NCBI GenBank assembly: GCA_021821045.1 | Contig: JAKACW010000005.1 | Location: 44,022-108,021 of the forward strand | Direction of reading: 5' to 3' | Length of the DNA: 64,000 nt | Source: Pseudomonadota bacterium | GTDB taxonomy: Bacteria; Pseudomonadota; Gammaproteobacteria; JAADHS01 | In this document: in pieces, positions 17,513 to 23,836 of the stretch | How positions within the stretch are numbered: position 1 is the first letter of the stretch | Layout of the letters: the number at the start of each line of letters is the position of its first letter | Notes under the pieces: generated by a model | Told to the model about the DNA's origin: nothing | The model's database searches: none | What the model saw: the letters and a program-made list of their open reading frames with translations, nothing else | Program-made: the position numbers and the translations under genes

Positions 17513-18935
17513 TCCTCTCGAGTTCTTCTCGCACTTGCGATGGTTGGATGGTCGCCCGCTGCTCGATACCGTCTGCCCTTACCGTCAGAAGATATTCATG
17601 GACGCGCTCTATACGTTCGACCCCGATGGACGCCCGCGTTACAACCTTGCGTTGTGTGGTCGGGGAAAGAAGAACTGGAAAACAGCCGACTTGAGCCTGG
17701 CCGCGCTCTATAAGCTAATCGCCTGGCAGTCGCCGCATGGAAACGACTGCTACGTTTTGGCCAACGATTTGGACCAAGCACGCGACGACCTAGCTTTGAT
17801 CAAGAAACTGATCGACTGCAATCGCTTGCTTGACGCCGAGGTCGACGTTAAACGCGACACCATCGAAAGACGCGACGGCAAGGGCGTGCTGCAAATCTTG
17901 CCGGCACAGGACGCCGTGGGCCAGCACGGAAAAACATACTTGTTCTGTGCGTTCGATGAGATTCACGGCTATCGCAATTGGGATATATTTGAAGGCCTGG
18001 CGCACGATCCGACGCGCCTTGATTCCATGCAATGGATCACCTCATACGCAAGCATCCGTCACACTCCGGGCGTTCCGCTGTTCGATCTGGTTGCCCGCGG
18101 AAAGCGTGGCGATGACCCTCGAATGTATTTCAATTGGTACTCTGGCGACTACTGCACCGATCCTGCCTTTGCCGATCTCGATCCAGAGAAACGCGCCAAT
18201 CCTTCAATGGAGTCGTGGGGAAACCCCGACTATCTCGAGCAACAACGGCGCCGACTGCCTACGCACAAGTTCCGCCGCCTGCATCTGAATCTACCGGGCA
18301 TGCCCGACGGCACGTTTTACGATGCCACGAAGGTTCTGGATTGCGTAGCCGAGCGGCGCCGCTCCCTGCCCTTCGTGCTTGGCCGTGAATACCGCGCCTT
18401 TGTGGACATGAGCGGCGGCAGCTCCGACGATGCAGTTCTTGCCATAGGTCATATCGACCGCGAGACGAAACGGCGCGTGCTCGATCTTGTTGCCACACAA
18501 ACGGGGCGCGCGCCATTCAATCCGCGCGAAGCGGTGAAGAAGTTCGCCGCCATCTGCAAGGAATACGGCGTTTTCTCCGTGATCGGTGACGCCTACGCGG
18601 GCGAGACATTCCGCCAAGACTTCACCGAAAACGGGATCGGCTACACGCTGAGCAGTCAAAGCAAGAGCGCGCTTTATGAGGCGCTTGAGCCTTTGATTAA
18701 TGCGCAGGCGGTTGAATTGCTCGATGAACCCAAGATGCTTGAGCAGTTGCTCGGCCTTGTGGTTCGTGGCTCGAAGATTGACCACATGCCCGGCGAGCAC
18801 GACGACCTTTGTAACGCCGCGGCGGGCGTGTTGGTCATACTGCCCATGAATGGCGAGATCGACTTGGACGACTGCGTTACCGGCACCGACTACACGGCCG
18901 CCGGCTACGACACCCCTTGGAGCACTACACCATGA
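17499..18935 (+). CDS. Phage terminase large subunit
   Basis: 478 residues from a GTG preceded by GAGGGG. The ATPase part shows a Walker A-like GRGKKNWKT (54-62) and Walker B LFCAFDEIHGY with Asp153-Glu154. The nuclease part has the spaced acids expected of an RNase H fold: Asp303 in FVDMSGG, Asp364 in VIGDAYAG and Asp435/436 in EHDDLCNA. It should translocate and cut concatemeric DNA during packaging. All catalytic features are present, so the gene looks functional. Upstream overlap with the small subunit and downstream ATGA overlap show a tight operon. Confidence 0.9.
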   Translation: MKQNSPLEFFSHLRWLDGRPLLDTVCPYRQKIFMDALYTFDPDGRPRYNLALCGRGKKNWKTADLSLAALYKLIAWQSPHGNDCYVLANDLDQARDDLALIKKLIDCNRLLDAEVDVKRDTIERRDGKGVLQILPAQDAVGQHGKTYLFCAFDEIHGYRNWDIFEGLAHDPTRLDSMQWITSYASIRHTPGVPLFDLVARGKRGDDPRMYFNWYSGDYCTDPAFADLDPEKRANPSMESWGNPDYLEQQRRRLPTHKFRRLHLNLPGMPDGTFYDATKVLDCVAERRRSLPFVLGREYRAFVDMSGGSSDDAVLAIGHIDRETKRRVLDLVATQTGRAPFNPREAVKKFAAICKEYGVFSVIGDAYAGETFRQDFTENGIGYTLSSQSKSALYEALEPLINAQAVELLDEPKMLEQLLGLVVRGSKIDHMPGEHDDLCNAAAGVLVILPMNGEIDLDDCVTGTDYTAAGYDTPWSTTP

Positions 18936-19087
18936 GCAAAGAACTTTCCGAAATCGCGGGACAGCTCATCAACGAGCTTGTCAAAAAAGAGCGGCGCGAG
19001 CATCCAGACCTGACATATCGTGACGCGATGCAGCGGGTCTTGGAGCGCCATCCCGATTTAAAACGTAACTACAACGGCCAACTATAG
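18932..19087 (+). CDS. 51-residue phage protein with a YxxA-VL-PDLK-Y motif
   Basis: It starts at an ATG overlapping the terminase stop (ATGA). The helical C-terminal half reads LTYRDAMQRVLERHPDLKRN. The same pattern (Tyr, Ala, Val, a Pro, then Leu-Lys and Tyr) occurs in the next gene. Such C-terminal motifs recur in phage head-region proteins, but no function is assigned. Confidence 0.65.
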   Translation: MSKELSEIAGQLINELVKKERREHPDLTYRDAMQRVLERHPDLKRNYNGQL

Positions 19088-19095
19088 GAGGCACC

Positions 19096-19272
19096 ATGCT
19101 ACACAAACACACCTACGAACCCACCGTTCGCAAGTTTGCGGACGTTCAGCAAGAGGTGAATCGCCGCGCTTTGGCATACCAGCACGAACACCGCTGCACG
19201 TACAAAGAGGCGGTTGAAACGGTGTTTACGCTCGATCCCGAGCTGAAGAAACAATACGCACTCAGCAAATAA
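19096..19272 (+). CDS. 58-residue phage protein related to its upstream neighbour
   Basis: AGGAGG at 19086-19091 gives a strong ribosome site for the ATG at 19096. CTYKEAVETVFTLDPELKKQ near the C-terminus repeats the motif of the preceding 51-residue protein. The N-terminal part (KFADVQQEVNRRALAYQHEH) is a likely amphipathic helix. Unknown role; perhaps a head-assembly accessory protein. Confidence 0.65.
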   Translation: MLHKHTYEPTVRKFADVQQEVNRRALAYQHEHRCTYKEAVETVFTLDPELKKQYALSK

Positions 19273-19285
19273 CCGGAGACTACCC

Positions 19286-19645
19286 ATGACTCAAAAAACA
19301 TTTTCAGCCCTGGCGGCAACCGACTTGACCGCTTGCCAATTCCACCTTGCACGATGGAGCGCAGCGGGGCAGGTCAACATCTCATCCCATGCGGCCACGG
19401 ATCAAGGCGCGGGCGTCATTCAGACCGTAAGCCGAAGCGGTGAGGCGGTAACAGTTGCCTACACCGGGAAAAGCTTCGTCACCGTCGGCGCGGCAATTGC
19501 GGCGGATACGTTGTTTACCTGCAACGGATCGGGCCGAGCGATTGCCGCGGGGTCTGGTGAGGTCATCTACGGTCGCGTGCTTGAGACGGCGGCGGCGGAT
19601 GGTAATTGGGTGCGGTGCCTGCTGTTCGCGCCCTTCATCAACTAG
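19286..19645 (+). CDS. Capsid decoration-like protein (DUF2190 type)
   Basis: 119 residues, beta-rich and poor in charged residues. The sequence has the sawtooth of short glycine turns seen in DUF2190 head-decoration proteins: AAGQVNISSHAATDQGAGVI, then SRSGEAVTVAYTGKSFV and AAGSGEVIYGRVLETA. Those proteins trimerise on the outside of phage capsids. A CGGAG site precedes the ATG. Finding such a protein without a major capsid gene is odd; it may modify a helper's capsid or be a relic. Confidence 0.7.
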   Translation: MTQKTFSALAATDLTACQFHLARWSAAGQVNISSHAATDQGAGVIQTVSRSGEAVTVAYTGKSFVTVGAAIAADTLFTCNGSGRAIAAGSGEVIYGRVLETAAADGNWVRCLLFAPFIN

Positions 19646-19653
19646 GAGGCACC

Positions 19654-20265
19654 GTGGCTAAAAAATCATTCGGCCAAAACATCTTGTGGGCCACGAAACT
19701 CGAGCGCGAGCTTGCCGTTCTGCAATCGCCAAAGGGTTCGATGCAGTCGAAAAAATCCTTTCAGCGTGACGCGATGGAGATTGCGGAGACGAGTGAGGCG
19801 GAGTTGGACGCGCTCGCGCAACGGCTGGACAAGTGGCCGAATGCGCGGGGCTTTGTGAATCGGCTCAAGATGGTGATTCGAGACGGGCGCTTTCCCAGTT
19901 GTCCAAAGGACGGGTCGCGCATCAATTGCTACGGTGCAGAAGCGGCGGGCGCTGAAACGGGCGTTGCTCCCATGAAGTTCTTCGCGCTGGCGGTCAAGTT
20001 GTCTGACGAAGCGTGGTTTGGCACAGCGGACAGCCGCGAAGTCGTGACGGATCGCATCGACGAACTTTTGGAGCAACGCAAGGTTGCGCTGAAGGCGATT
20101 AGGGAATCTTGGGACCATCGCGATGTAATTCTCGATGACCAAGTGGGCGTGCGGTTTCGCTGGTTTCCGGGCTTGTCAATGACGCCCGCGCGGGATTGGC
20201 CCATGCGCGTGGTCGCCCATGTGCTGGCTGATCCAAGCGTTGAAGAGGTGATCGTCAAAGGGTAA
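19654..20265 (+). CDS. Unknown phage-element protein
   Basis: 203 residues from a GTG at 19654, chosen because AGGAGG lies five bases ahead; an in-frame ATG at 19606 lies inside the previous gene. The N-terminal third is basic and helical, the middle is rich in Ala and Gly, and the C-terminal third has several Trp and an acidic segment. No family is recognised. Its place between a decoration-like protein and a tail-completion-like protein suggests a structural or packaging accessory. Confidence 0.55.
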   Translation: MAKKSFGQNILWATKLERELAVLQSPKGSMQSKKSFQRDAMEIAETSEAELDALAQRLDKWPNARGFVNRLKMVIRDGRFPSCPKDGSRINCYGAEAAGAETGVAPMKFFALAVKLSDEAWFGTADSREVVTDRIDELLEQRKVALKAIRESWDHRDVILDDQVGVRFRWFPGLSMTPARDWPMRVVAHVLADPSVEEVIVKG

Positions 20266-20302
20266 GAATTCCAGGCTGGCGACTCCTCCGGTCGTCGGCT
20301 TG

Positions 20303-20323
20303 GGGTCTCGGGAGTTGAGACCC
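20303..20323. other. Hairpin in the gap before the cysteine-rich ORF
   Basis: GGGTCTC pairs exactly with GAGACCC around a seven-base loop. No T-run follows on the plus strand, so a classical terminator is unlikely. It may be a processing or regulatory hairpin. Confidence 0.4.
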
Positions 20324-20406
20324 GAGTAGGGCTTGCGACTTTTCGCGCAAGGAGCGCACTCCACGGTACCTCACCGCTACGTGCGCATTTATTTGGAGTA
20401 ACACGA

Positions 20407-20571
20407 ATGGCTTTATCAATGCGAAAAGCGATCAATGCCAAGTGCAGGGATTGCATCTATGACCCCAAGAGCGGGCTTGGCACTTGGCGTCAGCAAGTGG
20501 AAGGATGCACATCAACCAACTGTGCACTCTACCCGCTGCGGCCGGTAAGCAAGAAAGAGCCGAAGCGATGA
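20407..20571 (+). CDS. 54-residue cysteine-containing phage protein
   Basis: It starts MALSMRKAINAKCRDCIYDP with a GGAG site eight bases upstream. Cys13-x2-Cys16 and Cys34-x4-Cys39 could bind one zinc ion. Small proteins of this layout (basic start, CRDCIYDP, then TWRQQVEGC) are common in proteobacterial prophages, but their role is unknown. The stop overlaps the next ATG (ATGA). Confidence 0.65.
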   Translation: MALSMRKAINAKCRDCIYDPKSGLGTWRQQVEGCTSTNCALYPLRPVSKKEPKR

Positions 20572-20765
20572 AATATAGCGTGGCGCAATTGGCGCAATTG
20601 GCCGGGTACAGTGAAAAGCGGGTGTGGGACCTGTTGCAAGCCAAACTGATTCCCCCCGAGTGCGACAGTCAGACCCTTGCCGCGTTACATGCCCATGCGT
20701 TGCGCGGGCGGGTGATTCGATTTGAGCCAATCCCAACACAACCAGCATTGAGAGGTGTCGAATAA
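20568..20765 (+). CDS. Small HTH protein
   Basis: 65 residues. The N-terminus (YSVAQLAQLAGYSEKRVWD, then LLQAKLIPPEC) is a MerR-like helix-turn-helix with a short wing. Its start overlaps the upstream stop and its stop overlaps the downstream start (TAATG), so it is embedded in the operon. It may be an element regulator. Its AQLAQLAG segment is encoded by two GGCGCAATT units like the replicase iterons, which may be chance. Confidence 0.6.
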   Translation: MKYSVAQLAQLAGYSEKRVWDLLQAKLIPPECDSQTLAALHAHALRGRVIRFEPIPTQPALRGVE

Positions 20766-21352
20766 TGGCAGTTCCCATATTTTTCCGACTTGGTAGCGCG
20801 TTGCTGCGCGGTGGTGGTGCGAATGACTTGACCAACGCGGCGCAGGCGGGTGTCGCGGCGCTCAAGCCCAATATCCACGTGGATGATCGCAACCTGAAAA
20901 AGAAGATGGCCGCGCTCAAGCGTGAACTTGGCGGCCGAAACATGATGTCCGCCATCGGTATGCGACAGTTGAAATGGATCAACGAGCATTTCGTTACTGG
21001 CGGGCATGGCAGTTGGGCGGGCATCAAGTACCGGCCGGGCAGTCCGTTGTTGAACACCGGCCGCTTGCGCGCCTCATTCACGCACCGCGTGGGCATCTTC
21101 GGCCATAGCGTCGTGGTGGGCACAAACAACCAGGTTGCGCCCTACCATCATTTCGGCACCAAAGGCCCCTACGACATTCACCCGCGCAATGGCACGGCGC
21201 TGATGTTTGTGGGGCCGAACGGGCCGACGTTTCGGCGTAGCGTTCGACACCCGGGCCTAGTGGCCCGGCCGATGCTCCCTGACGTGCAGGAAGTCGAGCA
21301 AATGACGGGGGAACTTGTTAAGGCGGCGATGCAGAAAATTGGGCAGAAGTAG
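20765..21352 (+). CDS. Tail-completion/virion morphogenesis protein (P2 gpS/Mu gpG-like)
   Basis: 195 residues. The run WAGIKYRPGSPLLNTGRLRA, then HSVVVGTNNQVAPYHHFGTKG, is the recognisable core of the phage virion-morphogenesis family that includes P2 gpS and Mu gpG. A basic helical segment (LKKKMAALKRELGGRN) precedes it. In phages the protein completes the tail or head-tail joint. No other tail gene is present, so it is either a leftover or acts on helper particles. It is the last gene before the Ash-like immunity region. Confidence 0.78.
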   Translation: MAVPIFFRLGSALLRGGGANDLTNAAQAGVAALKPNIHVDDRNLKKKMAALKRELGGRNMMSAIGMRQLKWINEHFVTGGHGSWAGIKYRPGSPLLNTGRLRASFTHRVGIFGHSVVVGTNNQVAPYHHFGTKGPYDIHPRNGTALMFVGPNGPTFRRSVRHPGLVARPMLPDVQEVEQMTGELVKAAMQKIGQK

Positions 21353-21367
21353 CATGGGCTTGCATTT

Positions 21368-21547
21368 GTGAGTGACGGTGCTACCATTTTGTTAGGGCTG
21401 AAAACCCAACTACGAGCGGATACCGCACCCGACAGACCAGCGGTTTTTTTGCGCCTTCAATTTGCCGGGTGTGCGACTAATAAAATACCCTTCGGGGGAA
21501 TACGTCCGCCGTCTCGTAGCGGTTTTCAACACCTGGCACCATTTTAG
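21368..21547 (+). CDS. Ash/Icd-like small ORF overlapping the RNA-immunity-type repeats
   Basis: 59 residues from a GTG. The reading frame contains TAPDRPAVFLRLQFAG and IRPPSRSGFQHLAPF. This resembles the recurrent ORFs called Ash or Icd-like in P4-type prophages, where the frame lies across the immunity transcript. Whether the protein is made is uncertain, since the conserved thing may be the RNA. The three related motifs in and after the ORF are listed separately. Confidence 0.5.
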   Translation: MSDGATILLGLKTQLRADTAPDRPAVFLRLQFAGCATNKIPFGGIRPPSRSGFQHLAPF

Positions 21548-21569
21548 TGGCTGAAAACCATACTACGAG
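21396..21569 (+). ncRNA. P4-type immunity RNA region (seqA, seqB, seqC-like)
   Basis: SeqA-like GGCTGAAAACCCAACTACGA begins at 21397. SeqC-like GGCTGAAAACCATACTACGA begins at 21549. Between them, at 21513-21532, CTCGTAGCGGTTTTCAACAC is antisense to both: CTCGTAG and GGTTTTCA are exact complements of CTACGAG and TGAAAACC. In satellite P4 the CI RNA carries seqB, which pairs with seqA and seqC of the leader and causes early termination. The order here is the same. Transcript ends are not determined. Confidence 0.55.
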
Positions 21570-21577
21570 GGCAAAAC

Positions 21578-22000
21578 ATGAAAACACAACCTTTAATCCC
21601 CCGTCCGGACCTTTCCCCGCTCGATACCATCGATTCCATTTATCGGTTCTTGAAGCAGGCCCAAACGTTGGCCACGATCTTGACCGATGAGCAAGTGGAG
21701 AAATGGAGCGCGGAGAAGTACAGCGACACCGCTTGGACCATCCAAGGGCTGATTGAAAACTCGCGGGTCATGATCGACCTGTTGTGGTCCCAAGTCCGTC
21801 CGCTGCTCAACGCTCGCGCCAACGACTTCGCGGGCCATGCGCTGACGCTGCCGGAACACATGGAGCGGCTCGACTACGTGACAGCCGCATTGAAAGAGTG
21901 GATCGCCGCTGCGGATCGTTACCCCACCCTTGGCGATGTGGACGAAATCGCGGCAAAGGTGCTGCCCCTCATGACGGACACGCGGAGGGGCGACCAATGA
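21578..22000 (+). CDS. Unknown phage-element protein
   Basis: 140 residues, helical, with MKTQPLIPRPDLSPLDTIDS at the start and a run of predicted helices to the end. The ATG is 8 bp after the seqC-like motif, so its translation could be controlled by the immunity-type RNA. It is in the position where P4-like elements carry genes downstream of the ash region. No family recognised. It overlaps the next gene by four bases. Confidence 0.6.
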   Translation: MKTQPLIPRPDLSPLDTIDSIYRFLKQAQTLATILTDEQVEKWSAEKYSDTAWTIQGLIENSRVMIDLLWSQVRPLLNARANDFAGHALTLPEHMERLDYVTAALKEWIAAADRYPTLGDVDEIAAKVLPLMTDTRRGDQ

Positions 22001-22152
22001 TCGCATTGAAACTCACAGACCGCCGGCACCAATACTTCTGCAAGCTGAAACTCCTGCGGGCCTGCCGTGCGCTCAAGCGTCCGGCACCGGCCTTTAAGTT
22101 GGAATTGGAGGGCCAGCACGTCCCTTTTTTCTTGCAGCGCCAAGCGGACTGA
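21997..22152 (+). CDS. 51-residue basic phage protein
   Basis: It starts MIALKLTDRRHQYFCKLKLL at an ATG overlapping the previous stop (ATGA) and is strongly basic (many Arg and Lys). Nucleic-acid binding is possible, but nothing more can be said. Confidence 0.55.
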   Translation: MIALKLTDRRHQYFCKLKLLRACRALKRPAPAFKLELEGQHVPFFLQRQAD

Positions 22153-22157
22153 CGCCC

Positions 22158-22241
22158 ATGGAAGCGTTCAGGGGCTTGGTGTATGGGCTGGCGTTCAGTT
22201 TCCTAATCTGGGCGTTTATCGTTTTGATGTTTTCACTGTAA
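22158..22241 (+). CDS. 27-residue single-pass membrane microprotein
   Basis: The frame MEAFRGLVYGLAFSF followed by LIWAFIVLMFSL is one hydrophobic helix with a polar N-terminus. It starts 5 bp after the preceding stop. Tiny membrane proteins are frequent just before integrase genes in satellites and prophages. Coding is plausible rather than shown; there is no strong ribosome site. Confidence 0.45.
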   Translation: MEAFRGLVYGLAFSFLIWAFIVLMFSL

Positions 22242-22251
22242 TGACGTGGTG

Positions 22252-22273
22252 CCCCCGTCAGCAATGGCGGGGG
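22252..22273. other. Hairpin before the integrase gene
   Basis: CCCCCG (22252-22257) pairs with CGGGGG (22268-22273) across a ten-base loop, followed by an A/T-rich stretch. It could attenuate readthrough into the integrase gene or shield its ribosome site. Confidence 0.4.
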
Positions 22274-22298
22274 ATTTATATCGAAGGGGGATTGATTC

Positions 22299-23561
22299 AT
22301 GGCCAAGGTAAGTTTTCGGCGCGGCAAATGGGTGCTCGACTATCGGGCGCCGCGCACCGATCCAGACACCGGCAAGACGATCATGAAGCGGATATGGGAG
22401 ACGACCCAGGGCAACCGGCAAGAGGCCGAACGGTTGTTGGCGGATCGGCTGACGGCCATGGGCCGCGGCGAGTACCAGCACCGAAAGGAGTTCGTGACGA
22501 TCAACGAACTGGTCCAACTGTATTGGGACGGTCACGTTACCGTGCGCTGCAAGCCGAGCACGCAACACGACTATAAGAAAATCCTAATGGGCCACGTCCT
22601 GCCCCACTTCGGCCCCTTCGTGGCTCGAGACCTACAGCGTACGGACATTGAGAATTTTCGAGCACGGAAGGTGGAAGCGGGCGTGGGCGCGCGCACGATC
22701 AACAAGGCGCTGACGCTGTTGTCGATGATGGTCAATTATGCCGTCGATTCGCGGCTGATGACCTACAACCCTGCGGAGAACGTCCAACACCTCAAGACCA
22801 AGGACGGGTCCAAGCATGACCTTGTAGAAGGGGCCATATTGGCACCATCTGAGGTCACCGCGCTGCTGGCCGCATGTGACCCCAAGTGGAAGCCGATCGT
22901 GATGACAGCGATCTACACCGGCCTGCGCCAAGGCGAACTGTTTGCGCTGACGTGGGATGATGTGGATTGGCTTGGGGCTGAAATCTACGTCCGCCGCACC
23001 TACTCCCACGGCCGGTTCCAGTCGCCTAAGTCGGCCAAGTCGCGGCGGCGGGTGCCCATGCCTGGCGTTTTGATGGCCGAATTGCGGCGGTGGAAGCTGG
23101 CGTGCCCCAAGGGCGATGACAATCTGGTCTTTCCCAACGGCGCGGGCCACGTCGAAAACCCGGCGAACCTGATTAACCGAGGCTTTCATCCCGCCTTACG
23201 GCGTGCCGGCTTGCGGCGGATTAGGTTCCATGATCTGCGACACACCTATGCGTCGCTGCTGATCCACAACGGCGAGAACTTCAAGACCATATCGGAGTTG
23301 CTGGGTCATTCGTCGATCACGATCACCCTGGACGTTTACGGGCACCTGCTACCCCAGGCGCGGGGCGATGTTGCACGGCGTTTGGATACCCTTTTGGGGG
23401 GCGTTGGTAGCGATTCGGTAGTAAATGGGGGGTTGTCTGGTGGGGTTATCGAAGGCGAGTTGGAAAAGTCGTTGATTGCAAAGGATGAATTTGGTGGGCC
23501 GTGTAAGATTCGAACTTACGACCAAGAGATTAAGAGTCTCCTGCTCTACCAACTGAGCTAA
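22299..23561 (+). CDS. int: Tyrosine-recombinase integrase ending inside tRNA-Lys
   Basis: 420 residues. A beta-strand arm-binding N-terminus (SFRRGKWVLDYRAP) is followed by a SAM-like core-binding domain and the catalytic domain. The catalytic set is complete: Arg210 in TGLRQGE, His311 and Arg314 in HDLRHTYA, His337 in LGHSS and nucleophile Tyr347 in DVYGHL. The last 60 residues are a low-conservation tail. The final 22 residues are read through the antisense strand of the tRNA-Lys gene (GGPCKIRTYDQEIKS), so the stop codon itself comes from the attachment site. This ties the C-terminus to the integrated state. It should integrate and, with a partner, excise the element. Confidence 0.93.
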   Translation: MAKVSFRRGKWVLDYRAPRTDPDTGKTIMKRIWETTQGNRQEAERLLADRLTAMGRGEYQHRKEFVTINELVQLYWDGHVTVRCKPSTQHDYKKILMGHVLPHFGPFVARDLQRTDIENFRARKVEAGVGARTINKALTLLSMMVNYAVDSRLMTYNPAENVQHLKTKDGSKHDLVEGAILAPSEVTALLAACDPKWKPIVMTAIYTGLRQGELFALTWDDVDWLGAEIYVRRTYSHGRFQSPKSAKSRRRVPMPGVLMAELRRWKLACPKGDDNLVFPNGAGHVENPANLINRGFHPALRRAGLRRIRFHDLRHTYASLLIHNGENFKTISELLGHSSITITLDVYGHLLPQARGDVARRLDTLLGGVGSDSVVNGGLSGGVIEGELEKSLIAKDEFGGPCKIRTYDQEIKSLLLYQLS

Positions 23562-23567
23562 CGGCCC
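23492..23567 (-). tRNA. tRNA-Lys (CTT), attR of the integrated element
   Basis: The minus strand folds as a full cloverleaf with encoded CCA: acceptor GGGCCGT/ACGGCCC, anticodon stem GGAGA/TCTCT around CTCTTAA (anticodon CTT), T-arm GTAAG/CTTAC. The 5' half is chromosomal. The 3' half from the anticodon region onward was supplied by the element, judging by the second 3' end at 13865-13912. Confidence 0.93.
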
Positions 23568-23575
23568 GAGGGAAA

Positions 23576-23653
23576 TGGGGTGGGCGATGGGACTTGAACC
23601 CACGACAACCGGAATCACAATCCGGGACTCTAACCAACTGAGCTACGCCCACC
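23576..23653 (-). tRNA. tRNA-His (GTG)
   Basis: Minus-strand cloverleaf with encoded CCA. The anticodon loop TTGTGAT gives GTG. The acceptor GTGGGCG/CGCCCAC has an extra G at -1 opposite C73, the histidine identity pair. It is 8 bp upstream of tRNA-Lys and probably co-transcribed. Confidence 0.93.
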
Positions 23654-23707
23654 ATAACACTTGGTGCGATCTGCCAAAATTCGGCAGGCGCCTATTATCT
23701 ATTTTCT

Positions 23708-23742
23708 GCGGCCCGGTTTCCAGTCTCGATTGACCGGGCCGC
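23708..23742. other. Strong hairpin between fghA and tRNA-His
   Basis: GCGGCCCGGT pairs perfectly with ACCGGGCCGC over a 15-base loop. It lies 95 bp past the fghA stop, ahead of the tRNA pair. No T-run follows on the minus strand, so factor-independent termination is uncertain. Confidence 0.45.
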
Positions 23743-23836
23743 GCCGATGGAGTCGCCGGCGTTGTTGCGGGACTCCGTCCAGGCCGCGCGTATTTTACTG
23801 TTTATGCGAGACTTTTCCTAGCCCCCGCGGGCGGGG

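Larger units (their letters stand above)
13865..23539. mobile_element. 9.7-kb integrated phage-satellite-like element in tRNA-Lys
   Basis: The limits are a 3' tRNA-Lys fragment at 13865-13912 and the matching part of the intact tRNA-Lys at 23492-23539. All genes inside run on the plus strand: a HTH protein, primase-polymerase/helicase, small proteins, terminase small and large subunits, a DUF2190-like decoration protein, a tail-completion-like protein, an Ash-like ORF with RNA-immunity-type repeats, and a tyrosine integrase at the right end. No portal, major capsid, protease, tail or lysis gene is seen. This fits a phage satellite of P4/PICI size, or a prophage reduced to replication and packaging functions. 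No REP element lies inside it, whereas they are frequent outside. Confidence 0.85.

Noticed and set aside
19606..19653. Upstream ATG for the 203-residue element protein
   Set aside because: It lies inside the preceding gene; the GTG at 19654 has a near-perfect AGGAGG.
20582..20600. Two GGCGCAATT units in a HTH gene as a second iteron site
   Set aside because: They encode the repeated AQLAQL of a helix. Two units alone may be coding coincidence.
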